Shown: positions 22,259 to 30,619, counted from the stretch's first letter. The stretch: DNA of 64,000 bases from Microbacterium sp. zg-Y625 (GCF_030246925.1 NZ_CP126740.1:434001-498000); one strand, 5' to 3'. Numbers and translations: made by a program. Notes: generated from the letters alone by a model not told the origin.

Positions 22259-23035
22259 ATGGCTACCCCCCGCTCAATCCGTCCCGCCCGTCCGCTCACC
22301 GCGCTCGCCCTCGCGCTCGCCGTCACGCTGCCCCTGGTCGGGTGCACCCCGCTGCTCGAGGCGTTCAACGGCGCCCCGTCCGGCGGCACCGAGAGCGTGT
22401 CGCAGGTGTCGGTGCCCTCAGCAGACCCCGAGACCGCGTTCGAGTCGCTGTTCACCGACGACGGCTCCGTCTCGCTTACCTCCGACGTCGCCGAGGACCT
22501 CGAGGTGCGGCTCGACGTGTGGGCTGCCGATCCCAAGCGCACGCGCGAGTGGATGCCGATGGGGGAGAAGACCTTCGGCTTCGCCGTCAATGTGTACGAC
22601 CACCGCGTCGACGACAAGGCCGTGCTCACCCAGAAGCGCCGCGTCTACATCTCGCAGATCGCGATCACCTCGCAGACCGCGCAGAGCGGAGGCCAGGTGT
22701 CGACGCCCTTCCAGTTCGCGGCCGACCCGCGCACGCTCGTGCCGAGCGACACGCTGCGCTCCGAGCGCGGGCTGCTGCTCAACAGCTACCAGGGCGGGCT
22801 GCACGTGCCCGAGACGACGATCAACCAGCTGCCGCCCGACACGTTCGGGGTGACCCTGCAGTTCCAGCTGTCGGTCTGGGTCGAGGGATCGGCCGACGAC
22901 GACACGTCGTTCGCGCAGCAGACGGTCTACCACCAGCTCCCCATTACGATCTTCCCGCAGGCCGAGGCCGAGGCCGACGCCGAAACCAGCACCGGCTCCG
23001 GCGCCGGGGGCTCCAGCGAAGGCCCCACGCCGTGA
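22259..23035 (+). CDS. Predicted lipoprotein coupled to a GT2 synthase
   Basis: This 258-residue secreted lipoprotein of unknown family has a charged start (MATPRSIRPARP), a hydrophobic core and the lipobox LVGC. After a Ser/Glu-rich linker the mature part is beta-rich (EDLEVRLDVWAAD, FGFAVNVYDHRVDDK, TLQFQLSVWVEG), with an acidic/Gly/Ser tail. The ATG at 22259 is preferred over GTG 22205 because it gives a correct signal peptide. Its stop overlaps the GT2 start (GTGA), so the two proteins are probably made together. I infer an extracytoplasmic accessory role in polymer export or assembly; there is no direct evidence. Confidence 0.75.
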   Translation: MATPRSIRPARPLTALALALAVTLPLVGCTPLLEAFNGAPSGGTESVSQVSVPSADPETAFESLFTDDGSVSLTSDVAEDLEVRLDVWAADPKRTREWMPMGEKTFGFAVNVYDHRVDDKAVLTQKRRVYISQIAITSQTAQSGGQVSTPFQFAADPRTLVPSDTLRSERGLLLNSYQGGLHVPETTINQLPPDTFGVTLQFQLSVWVEGSADDDTSFAQQTVYHQLPITIFPQAEAEADAETSTGSGAGGSSEGPTP

Positions 23036-24495
23036 CCCTGGCGTACAGCGGCCAGCGGCCGTCGGCATCCACCGAGCTGTCCGCTCCGCTGCCGGCCGGA
23101 CCGTCGGCGCTCGCCGACGACTTCGCCGCGGTGCTCGAGAACGCGACGGGTCACCGCTCGACGATCGGCTGCGTGATCCCCGCCTACAACGAGGAGGAGT
23201 CGATCAGCGCGGTGCTGCAGTCGCTGCTCGCGCAGACGCGTGTGCCGGACGTGATCCACGTCGTCGTGAACAACACGACGGATGCCACGGTCAAGATCGC
23301 CTCCCAGTTCGCCGGCCCGCACGAGATCACGACCGATCTGGGTCAGCAGTTCACCGAGGTGTTCGTGCACGACATCGGTCAGAACCCCGACAAGAAGGTC
23401 GGCGCGCTGAACTACGGCTACGCGCTGGTCGAGGGGTACGACTACCTGCTGGGGGTCGACGGCGACACGATGGCCGACCCGCACGCCGTGGAGTACCTCG
23501 AGACCGAAGCGATGTCGGACTCGCGCATCGGCGGCATCTCGGCGATCTACTCGATCGATGACCGTCCCATCAAGGGGCTCGTGGCGAAGTTCCTCATCGC
23601 CGGTCAGCGCACCCAGTTCGCCGCCTTCAACCTGCAGAACCTGCTGCGGGGGCGCAACATGGCGGTGCTCGGGGGACAGCTCTCGATCTTCTCCACCACG
23701 GCCCTGCGGCAGGTGATGACGGCGAACCACCAGACGAGCCCCTGGGTGAAGGACAGCGAGGTCGAGGACTCGCTGCTGTCGCTGCAGATCAAGAGCGCCG
23801 GCTACCTCACCAAGATCAGCCCCTTCGCCCGCGCCGACGTCGGAGGCATGACCACCCTGCGCGGGTACGACGCCCAGCAGGTGAAGTGGACCTACGGATC
23901 GATCGAGCTCATGTGGCCAGGGCAGCGCGGCGACACCAAGGGGCAGCCGTTCCATCCGAACCTGCGGCTGCGCTGGTGGGAGAACCTCGGCATGCTGACG
24001 AATCTGTTCGTGCGCGTGGCCTTCTTGTCGCTGCTCGCCGGATCGCTGTCGATCGGCGCCTTCATCTTCTCGCCGCTGTGGCTGATCCCGCCGGTCGTCG
24101 CGACGCTGCTGAACCTGCGTGTCGCCTACTCGATGAAGAACCGCAACGGCCGCGACATCGCGTTCGCCGCGCTGCTCTTTCCCGCGGAGATCTTCATGTG
24201 GATCCGCATCAGCCACTTCCTGCGGTCGTGGACCCGGTTCCTCTCCCGTAAGAGGGTGGACAACTGGGCCATGCAGGCGCGCGCGGAGCGCGGCGGCGGC
24301 TCAGCCCACTGGATGCCACTCGTGCTGCTCATCGCGGTGATCGTCGCGATGGGCGCGATCTGGTCGATGCTGGGACCGGGGGTGCAGTCGACGATCCTGT
24401 GGATCGGCTGGCCGGTCGTCGGCATCGTCACGGTGCTGCAGACCCTCGGGATGGTGTTCAAGCTGCTGCGGCGCCACCAGGGCTACGCCGTCTGA
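23032..24495 (+). CDS. Processive family 2 glycosyltransferase (polysaccharide synthase-like)
   Basis: This 487-residue membrane synthase has the GT-A opening IGCVIPAYNEEESI, the UDP-sugar/metal motif GVDGDTMADPH, the acceptor-base region SEVEDSLLSLQ and QQVKW in the place of the Q-x-x-R-W motif of cellulose, chitin, hyaluronan and poly-GlcNAc synthases. Two hydrophobic clusters after the catalytic domain (about 325-400 and 430-475) should form the translocation pore. It starts with GTG overlapping the lipoprotein stop. No PilZ domain is visible. A GH6 glycanase is encoded on the facing strand, which suggests a beta-linked glucan-type product, but the sugar is not determined by sequence. Confidence 0.85.
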   Translation: MTLAYSGQRPSASTELSAPLPAGPSALADDFAAVLENATGHRSTIGCVIPAYNEEESISAVLQSLLAQTRVPDVIHVVVNNTTDATVKIASQFAGPHEITTDLGQQFTEVFVHDIGQNPDKKVGALNYGYALVEGYDYLLGVDGDTMADPHAVEYLETEAMSDSRIGGISAIYSIDDRPIKGLVAKFLIAGQRTQFAAFNLQNLLRGRNMAVLGGQLSIFSTTALRQVMTANHQTSPWVKDSEVEDSLLSLQIKSAGYLTKISPFARADVGGMTTLRGYDAQQVKWTYGSIELMWPGQRGDTKGQPFHPNLRLRWWENLGMLTNLFVRVAFLSLLAGSLSIGAFIFSPLWLIPPVVATLLNLRVAYSMKNRNGRDIAFAALLFPAEIFMWIRISHFLRSWTRFLSRKRVDNWAMQARAERGGGSAHWMPLVLLIAVIVAMGAIWSMLGPGVQSTILWIGWPVVGIVTVLQTLGMVFKLLRRHQGYAV

Positions 24496-24565
24496 CGCGT
24501 CTCCCTGCGCCGCGCGCGGCCGTCGCGGCGCGGCCCGCACTACGACCGCGCGACCCAGAAGTCGC

Positions 24566-24632
24566 TGAGACGAATGCTGGGCGCCGAGACAGTGGGAAAC
24601 AACCATCGTCTCGGCGCCCAGCATTCGTCTCA
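24566..24632. repeat. 67-bp long perfect hairpin between convergent genes
   Basis: Arms 24566-24590 and 24608-24632 are exact reverse complements over 25 bases (starting TGAGACGAATGCTGGG). Inside, TGG (24593-24595) and CCA (24603-24605) extend the stem after one mismatch, leaving a GAAACAA loop. It lies between the convergent GT2 and response-regulator genes, so it could terminate both transcripts, though neither side has a T-run. Confidence 0.85.
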
Positions 24633-24689
24633 CCGGGGCGTGGGCCGTGGGTGGGCCGCGCACCGCACGGCGCGCGGGCACCGCACGGG

Positions 24690-25736
24690 TCAGGCCATGG
24701 CCTCCGAGGTCATGCGGTAGCCGACGCCGCGCACGGTCTCGATGTAGCGCGGGTTCGAGGGGTTGTCGCCGAGCTTGCGGCGCAGGTTCGTCATGTGCGC
24801 CTCGATGGCCCGCTTGTCGGCCTCGCCGACGTAGTAGCTCGTCACGTACGACTCCCCGCGCAGCACCAGGGTCAGATCGGCCTTGCTGCGGACGCGCCGC
24901 TTCGACTCCATCAGCGTCGAGAGCAGGTCGAACTCGGTACGGGTGAGCTCCAGCTGCAGGCCGGCTGCCACCGCGATGCGCGTCGACGGATCGAGCTCGA
25001 GGTCCCGGTGGACCAGCGTCTCGGCGCCCCGCGCCGCCACCGTCTGCTGCGTGGCCAGGGCGTCGCCGGACTGCGGGCCCTCCGTGGCCGCGACGACAAC
25101 CGGGCGGGAATCGCCGGCGGCGCCGAGCCGGGAGCGCTCCGGCTGCACCGGATGAGCGGATGCCGCCCCCGTCGCGGATCCCGCCGCGGCACCGACACCC
25201 GACCCCACCAGGGCGCCCGGATGCGGACTGTACTCGACCATCGTCTCCGGCGGCGCGGGCCGCATCGCCGCGCCCGTCGAGGGCGCCCGCCGGGCTCCGG
25301 GGAACGACGGGCCCACCTGGTCCTGGCGGGGTGCGGCGGGCGCGTTGCCGCCGATCCGCGGGCGGCGCAGGAGCGCCTCGATGCGGGCGCGCAGCTCGCG
25401 GGGGCGGAACGGCTTGTTGATGTACTCGTCGGCACCCGACCCGAAGCCGAGCACGACATCGGCCTCCTCTTCGAGGCCCGTGAGCATGATGATGTACGTG
25501 TCGCTCTGCTCACGGATGCGGCGGGCGGCTTCGAACCCGTCGATGCCGGGCATGGTCACGTCGAGGGTCGTGATGAGCGGCTGGTACGAGAGCACTGCCC
25601 GCACCCCGTCGATGCCGTTGCCCACCGAGACCGTGGAGAACCCCATGGCCTCCAGTACTTCGACGAGCAGATGCCGGATGTCGGGGTCGTCCTCGACGAT
25701 CACCGCCGTCTTGACGGGCGTTGTCAGATCACTCAT
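24690..25736 (-). CDS. OmpR-family response regulator with long disordered linker
   Basis: This 348-residue regulator has a receiver domain at 1-125 with acidic pocket EDD (15-17), phospho-acceptor Asp59 (LDVTMPGIDG), Thr in LTGL and Lys in NKPFR. A C-terminal winged-helix DNA-binding domain (about 245-345) has HMTNLRRKLGD and ETVRGVGYR. Between them lies about 115 residues of Ala/Pro/Gly/Arg-rich linker, far longer than the usual 5-20. It closely resembles the regulator at 29654-30445 in both domains, so the two are likely paralogues. It follows the GH6 gene by 87 bases. Confidence 0.92.
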   Translation of the reverse strand: MSDLTTPVKTAVIVEDDPDIRHLLVEVLEAMGFSTVSVGNGIDGVRAVLSYQPLITTLDVTMPGIDGFEAARRIREQSDTYIIMLTGLEEEADVVLGFGSGADEYINKPFRPRELRARIEALLRRPRIGGNAPAAPRQDQVGPSFPGARRAPSTGAAMRPAPPETMVEYSPHPGALVGSGVGAAAGSATGAASAHPVQPERSRLGAAGDSRPVVVAATEGPQSGDALATQQTVAARGAETLVHRDLELDPSTRIAVAAGLQLELTRTEFDLLSTLMESKRRVRSKADLTLVLRGESYVTSYYVGEADKRAIEAHMTNLRRKLGDNPSNPRYIETVRGVGYRMTSEAMA

Positions 25737-25823
25737 GTAGGAAAACCTCGGGGAAACGGGGGGATCTTGCTCATGCTACACATGCCGCGACCCGCATCCG
25801 CATTCCTTGTGCGGCACACCGCT

Positions 25824-26840
25824 TCACCGCACATCGCGCGTGAGCTCCACCGCGGCATCCGCCCACCACTGCCCGGCGGGCGGGCCGCCGTTGCACGTGC
25901 CGTCGCTCTCGCCGGGAGGCTTGACCCACAGGTTCGTGTCGACGACCTCGTCGCCGAATGCGCCGCCCGGTTCGCCGATGAGGCGGCCGGTCGCGTTGCA
26001 CCACTCGCCGTTCGTCCCGGCGCCGCTGCGCGAGGTGTCGACGACGGCATGGCCCCCGCCGAGTTCGGCGGCGAGGGCGTGGGCGTACGCGAACTCCTCG
26101 GCGGCGGAGTTGTAGTTCGACACGTTCGTGGCGAAGCCCCGCACGCGCTCGAGCAGTCCGGTGCCGGCGATGATGTCGGCCATGACCGAGGGTGAGTGCC
26201 AGTCGGAGTGCCCCGCGTCGAGGTAGATCCAGGTGTTGTCCCCCTGCAGACGCTCCACGGCTGCGGTGAGCTGTCGCGCGCGGTCGTCGAGGTCACCGCA
26301 CTCGGGGGCGAGGGCCAGGCTGTCGGGTTCCAGCAGCACGATGCGCTGCACGTCGCGCGCACCGGCGAGTGCCGTGCCGATCTCCTCGGTCCAGGTGGCG
26401 TAGTCCGCGTCGTCGAGTCCGCCGACCGAGAAGCCGCCGCAGTCGCGGCCGGGGAGGCCATAGACGACCACCGCCAGCGACGCGTTCTGCTCGCGGGCCT
26501 GCGCGGCGAGGTGCGCGATGCGTTCCCGGACCTCTCCGATCGGATCGCGTTCGGGCGTCAGCCAGTACGCCGTCGGCTGCTCGGCCAGGTACGCGGCCGC
26601 CGCGCGCTGCTCGGCGGATGCGGTGGCATCGTCGGCCGCCTGCACGGCGCGGGAGTCGGATGCCACGACGAGCGTGGTGCCGACCCCGGGCGGTTGAGCG
26701 CTCCGGGCCTGCGCTGCCCGGGTGATGAGCATCCCCACCACGGTGAGCACTCCCAGCACGATGACGACCCCGGTGGCGACGACGACGATGACGGCCCGGC
26801 GCGGCCGTGGCCGGCGCGGGCGTGCACGACGCCCCCGCAT
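25824..26840 (-). CDS. Membrane-anchored glycoside hydrolase family 6 (endo-beta-1,4-glucanase/cellobiohydrolase family)
   Basis: This 338-residue protein has an Arg-rich cytoplasmic start, one transmembrane anchor (about residues 15-40) and an extracellular GH6 domain. Diagnostic segments are AYWLTPE, VVVYGLPGRDCGG, the catalytic acid in LLEPDSLA, IYLDAGHSDW, NVSNYN, VVDTSRSGAGTNGEWCN and the terminal LWVKPPGESDG. All catalytic-site regions appear intact. The start overlaps the preceding gene by one base (TGATG), so translation is coupled. GH6 enzymes cut beta-1,4-glucans; with the GT2 synthase opposite, a role in trimming or releasing a self-made polymer is likely, but scavenging of plant cellulose is the alternative. 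Confidence 0.92.
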   Translation of the reverse strand: MRGRRARPRRPRPRRAVIVVVATGVVIVLGVLTVVGMLITRAAQARSAQPPGVGTTLVVASDSRAVQAADDATASAEQRAAAAYLAEQPTAYWLTPERDPIGEVRERIAHLAAQAREQNASLAVVVYGLPGRDCGGFSVGGLDDADYATWTEEIGTALAGARDVQRIVLLEPDSLALAPECGDLDDRARQLTAAVERLQGDNTWIYLDAGHSDWHSPSVMADIIAGTGLLERVRGFATNVSNYNSAAEEFAYAHALAAELGGGHAVVDTSRSGAGTNGEWCNATGRLIGEPGGAFGDEVVDTNLWVKPPGESDGTCNGGPPAGQWWADAAVELTRDVR

Positions 26841-27973
26841 CAGCGGGGGGAGTGCTGCGCGGCCGACACGCGCTCCCAGCGGTCGCCGCCGCTGCGCTGC
26901 GCCTCCGCGCCGGCGAGACGTGCCGCCGCGAGCAACTCGTCGAGGTCGTACCCGACGACGTCCACACCGGCCCAGCCGATGCTCGCCGACACCCGCACCG
27001 CGATCGGCTGGGCCGGGTCGGGGGTGGCGACGCGGTCGAGCAGCCGCGACAGCAGCTGCCGCACCGCGCCCTCGGGGCGGGGGAGCAGCACCGTGATGTG
27101 GGCGGCATCCTGGCTCACGATGTCGGCATCGGCGGGAAGCACGGCGCGCACATCGCGCGCGAACCGGTCGGCCACACGGGCGAAGTCGGTGGCGCTGAAG
27201 GCTTCGCGCAGGTCGACCGGGTCGTCGAGCCGGATGTCCAGCAAGCACCACCACTTGTCGCCGAGCGCCTCGGCACGGCGCAGCCGGTCTTCGGCGACCG
27301 CGCGGAAGGGCGACGCCGTCTTCGGGGCGCGCTGGGTCGGCGCGCCCTCCCGGGTCAACAGCAGCACGGTGATCAGGGCAGCGGTCCCATAGACGATCGA
27401 CCCCATCGAGTTGAGGTTGCGGATGAGGTCGAGTCCGTCGGAGCCGGCGGCGGGCGGGCCCTGCAGCACGGCGTCGACCACGCTGAGGGTGCCGAAGAGG
27501 ATGAAGCCGCTGGATGCCAGCGCGAGCGGCATGGTCTCGTGGCGCAGGTGCGGGCCGATCTTCACGAGCTCGGCCAGGGTGAGAGCGGCGAATGCCGCCC
27601 CCACGGCGAACACGACGCGGAAGACGAGCCCGAACACGTCGTTGCCGGCCGCGAGCGGCAGGGCGATGCAGAACACCGCGGTCACTCCGGCGGCCACCCC
27701 GACGAACGGGCGCTTGCCCCGCCATGCGCGGACGCCCGACCAGACGAGCAGCGTCGCTCCCAGCAGGCCGCCGGCGCACCCGGCGCGCAGCGTCGGCGAG
27801 CCGGTGACGTCGGCGGCCACCCAGCCGTACGACGTCACCATCGCCAGGATGAAGGCGATGCTCCAGATGGCGCTGGCTCGGCTGGGCCGGCGGAAGAACC
27901 CGAGGCCGATCATGACGGCGGTGTTCACCGTCGACAGGGCCACGAGCACCACGCCGATCGTCGGGTCGATCAC
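26840..27973 (-). CDS. Seven-helix membrane protein with degenerate GGDEF domain
   Basis: This 377-residue protein has about seven N-terminal membrane helices (residues 5-210) and a C-terminal domain with the fold pattern of a diguanylate cyclase (VDLREAFSATDFARVADRFARD split, then ITVLLPRPEGAV, VRVSASIGWAGV, LDELLAAARLAGAEAQRSG). At the place of the catalytic GG(D/E)EF loop it reads QDAAH, so cyclase activity is not expected. It starts with GTG overlapping the kinase stop (GTGA) and ends overlapping the GH6 start. It may be a c-di-GMP sensor or a structural partner of the kinase; that is inference. Confidence 0.72.
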   Translation of the reverse strand: MIDPTIGVVLVALSTVNTAVMIGLGFFRRPSRASAIWSIAFILAMVTSYGWVAADVTGSPTLRAGCAGGLLGATLLVWSGVRAWRGKRPFVGVAAGVTAVFCIALPLAAGNDVFGLVFRVVFAVGAAFAALTLAELVKIGPHLRHETMPLALASSGFILFGTLSVVDAVLQGPPAAGSDGLDLIRNLNSMGSIVYGTAALITVLLLTREGAPTQRAPKTASPFRAVAEDRLRRAEALGDKWWCLLDIRLDDPVDLREAFSATDFARVADRFARDVRAVLPADADIVSQDAAHITVLLPRPEGAVRQLLSRLLDRVATPDPAQPIAVRVSASIGWAGVDVVGYDLDELLAAARLAGAEAQRSGGDRWERVSAAQHSPR

Positions 27974-29625
27974 GGGGTGGTCCTTTCCTCGTCATGCGCT
28001 GCGAGGTGCAGCACGACGGTCGTTCCGCGCCCGAGGGCGCTGGTGAATTCGAGCCGGCCGCCGTGCTGCTCGACGATCTCGCGCGTGATGACCATGCCGA
28101 GCCCCGTGCCCGGCGCGCCGCTGTCGCGGGCACTCTGGGCGCGGAAGTACGGCTCGTAGATGCGGTCGATGTCGGCGGCGGCCATGCCGATGCCGGAGTC
28201 CGAGATGGCGAGGCGCACCTCGCCCTGCACCCGGCGGCCGTCCACGCGGATGTGCCCGCCCCGGGGGGTGTACTTCACGGCGTTGCCGATGAGGTTGTCG
28301 AGCACCTGACGAAGGCGGAAGGCATCGCCGCTGACGAAGAGGTCGGCATCGAGGGCGGCGTCGACCGTGAGCTGGGCGTTCTGCGCTGCCGGGCGGAAGG
28401 CGTCGACGGATGCCGCGGCGACGCGGCGCAGGTCGACCGTCTCGGCGGCCGGGGCGGTCGGCTTGTGCTTCTCGAGCACCGAGGCGATCAGCCGCTCCAT
28501 GCGCTGGCCGGCGTTCTCGACCACGGTCAGCTTCTCGATGACATCGGGCGGCAGACCGTCACGGTCCAGAAGCAGGTCGACGTGTCCGATGATCGCGGTG
28601 AGCGGGTTGCGCAGCTCGTGGGAGACGACGCTGGTCATCGTCCTCTTCTCCTCCTGCGCGGTGACAGCGGCGGTGACATCGCGGACGGACAGGAGCGTCA
28701 CCTCGCGCTCGTCGGCGGTCGACACGACGGCGCTCGTCGTGACGTCGAGCGCGTGCCAGCGTCCCTCGCCGTCGAAGAGCCAGATGCGACGGTCTTCGAA
28801 CAGCTCGCCGCGGGCAGCGCGCGAGATCATCGTGTCGTGCGGCGGCAGGGGGCTGCCGCGGTATGCGTCGTACTCCACCGCCGCCGTCGGGTGGGGGTGG
28901 GTCGCGTCGTCCACCGAGTACAGGCGCTGGAAGGCGTGGTTGGAGCTGCGGATGACGCCGCGGCGGTCGACGCGGGCGAGAGCGGTGTCCACCGAGTTGA
29001 ACAGGGCCATCGCCCGCTTCTCCTGCGCCTCGACGCGACGCAGGGTGCGCTCCAGCTGGGTGAACTGACGCGAGAGCAGTCGGCTGAACGCCCGGGTGCG
29101 GCGCGAGCCGGTGGCGATCGTGAGCCCGATGAAGACGAGGGACAGCAGCACGACCGTCACCTGCAGCGTCCGCGTCGGCGTGACCTCGGCGATGAGCGTG
29201 TCGATGGTGAGGATCACGGCGATGGCCGACAGCGCGGCCACGAGCCACGGGAGCGTGTAGTAGGTGGCGAACCAGGCGACCGGGAAGACCCAGAGAATGG
29301 TCAGCATGCCGTCGCTGCCGGCGGCCATGAGGCCGATCGCGACGATGTCGAGCCCGGGCACGAGGGCGACGGCCGCGCGACCGAACCGGTGCCACGGCAC
29401 GGCGATGGTCGCCGCGCTGACGAGGATGAGCAGCCCCACGCCGGCATCGAAGACGACGCGCGTGAAGGTGGTCGGTGTCAGCAGCGCGACCATGACGGCG
29501 ATCGCCGCGACGGCGACGGCGAGCACCAGTTGCCACTGCCAGATGGACCGCGTTCGGGTGTCGCTCCACCTGCTGGGTGCGCTGTCGTAGCGCGGCGGCG
29601 CTTCGGGTTGGGGGGCGGCCGCCAT
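27970..29625 (-). CDS. PAS-containing membrane sensor histidine kinase
   Basis: This 551-residue kinase has about five to six membrane helices (30-175), a coiled-coil linker, a PAS domain (about 205-315, NSVDTALARVDRRGVI) and a kinase core. The phospho-acceptor His336 is in SHELRNPLTAIIGH, N-box DNLIGNAVKYT, G1 box DSGIGM and G2 box GTGLGMV; all are intact. The ATG at 29625 avoids an overlap with the upstream response regulator, whose stop is 29 bases away. It is the expected partner of the regulator at 29654-30445. The signal is unknown; there is no large extracellular domain, so a membrane or intracellular cue is likely. Confidence 0.92.
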   Translation of the reverse strand: MAAAPQPEAPPRYDSAPSRWSDTRTRSIWQWQLVLAVAVAAIAVMVALLTPTTFTRVVFDAGVGLLILVSAATIAVPWHRFGRAAVALVPGLDIVAIGLMAAGSDGMLTILWVFPVAWFATYYTLPWLVAALSAIAVILTIDTLIAEVTPTRTLQVTVVLLSLVFIGLTIATGSRRTRAFSRLLSRQFTQLERTLRRVEAQEKRAMALFNSVDTALARVDRRGVIRSSNHAFQRLYSVDDATHPHPTAAVEYDAYRGSPLPPHDTMISRAARGELFEDRRIWLFDGEGRWHALDVTTSAVVSTADEREVTLLSVRDVTAAVTAQEEKRTMTSVVSHELRNPLTAIIGHVDLLLDRDGLPPDVIEKLTVVENAGQRMERLIASVLEKHKPTAPAAETVDLRRVAAASVDAFRPAAQNAQLTVDAALDADLFVSGDAFRLRQVLDNLIGNAVKYTPRGGHIRVDGRRVQGEVRLAISDSGIGMAAADIDRIYEPYFRAQSARDSGAPGTGLGMVITREIVEQHGGRLEFTSALGRGTTVVLHLAAHDEERTTP

Positions 29626-29653
29626 GGGGTCAGTGTATCGACGGCCGCGACGC

Positions 29654-30445
29654 CTATTCGTCGCCTTCCTCTCCCTCGTCTCCGGCGATGGCCCGGTAGC
29701 CGGCACCGCGCACCGTTTCGATGAAACGGGGCTGGTGCACGCTGTCGCCGAGCTTGCGGCGCAGGTTGGTCATGTGCGCTTCGATGGCGCGCACATCAGC
29801 GTCGCTCACGCGGGCCGGATCGAGATACGTCTCGTCGTGCAGGGTGAGCACGAGGTCGGCCTTGCTGCGCACCCGTCGCCCCGATTCGAGGATCGTCGCC
29901 AGCAGCTCGAACTCGGTGCGGGTGAGCGGCACGTCGACGTCGTCGACGGTGACGGTGCGGGTGTCGCGGTCGAGCCGTAGCCCGTCGAGCCGCACGATGT
30001 CGGTCGGGGTGAAGCCGCCCGGCGTGGGGCGCTCGCCGGAGCCCGGTGCCGCCGCTGTCTCGGCGGTGCGCGGGCGCCGCAGCATCGCCAGCAGCCGCGC
30101 ACGCAGCTCGCGCGCCCGAAAGGGCTTGACGACCACGTCGTCGGCGCCGACGCCGAAGCCCAGCACGATGTCGGCCTCATCGGTGAGCGCGGTGATGAGC
30201 ACGATGTAGGTGTCGTTGCCGTTCGCGCGGATGCGCCGCGTCGTCTCGAAGCCGTCGATGCCGGGCATGTCGACGTCGACGGTCGTGATGACCGGATCGT
30301 GTGCCAGCACGGCCGCGACCCCATCGGCGCCGTTCTCTGCGGCGGTGACGGCGAAACCCGCACTGGTCAGAATCTCCACAAGCAGATGCCGAACATCGGC
30401 GTCGTCATCGATGACGACGGCCCTCGGCGAAGCAGTGTGCGCCAC
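29654..30445 (-). CDS. OmpR-family response regulator
   Basis: This 263-residue protein has a receiver domain with acidic pocket DDD (13-15), phospho-acceptor Asp57 (TVDVDMPGIDG), Thr in LITAL and Lys in VKPFR. A roughly 25-residue linker is followed by a winged-helix domain (HMTNLRRKLGDS, ETVRGAGYR). The start is GTG at 30445 with the strong Shine-Dalgarno GAGGGGGA, and an inverted repeat lies directly upstream. It is first in the regulator-kinase-degenerate GGDEF-GH6 string, so probably controls that transcript and perhaps the facing lipoprotein-GT2 pair. Confidence 0.92.
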   Translation of the reverse strand: MAHTASPRAVVIDDDADVRHLLVEILTSAGFAVTAAENGADGVAAVLAHDPVITTVDVDMPGIDGFETTRRIRANGNDTYIVLITALTDEADIVLGFGVGADDVVVKPFRARELRARLLAMLRRPRTAETAAAPGSGERPTPGGFTPTDIVRLDGLRLDRDTRTVTVDDVDVPLTRTEFELLATILESGRRVRSKADLVLTLHDETYLDPARVSDADVRAIEAHMTNLRRKLGDSVHQPRFIETVRGAGYRAIAGDEGEEGDE

Positions 30446-30453
30446 GTGTCCCC

Positions 30454-30493
30454 CTCACTGGCGTAACGGACCCCACAGCATCCGTTCAGTGAG
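30454..30493 (-). promoter_or_regulatory. Hairpin/inverted repeat beside the regulator's Shine-Dalgarno
   Basis: Arms CTCACTG (30454-30460) plus AACGGA (30465-30470) pair with TCCGTT CAGTGAG (30481-30493), with only a 4-base bulge (GCGT) on one side. The proximal arm abuts GGGGGA, the ribosome binding site of the GTG at 30445. It may be an operator or an mRNA leader structure controlling translation. Confidence 0.5.
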
Positions 30494-30619
30494 TCCGATT
30501 GTGCCAGAAGGTGGCGACAGCGGTAATCAGCTGGCGGCAGAGATCCGAGGCGACGGCGACCGGTGGCTTGCGCGCCTGCGACATCCGCCAGACTCGACGG
30601 ATGCCGCAGGCGCTGGCGG

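Noticed and set aside
26840..27973. Active diguanylate cyclase
   Set aside because: The catalytic GG(D/E)EF loop is replaced by QDAAH.
27994..29724. 576-codon plus-strand open frame opposite the histidine kinase
   Set aside because: The translation is a compositionally biased Arg/Gly/Asp/His string with no motif; the kinase has complete H, N and G boxes.
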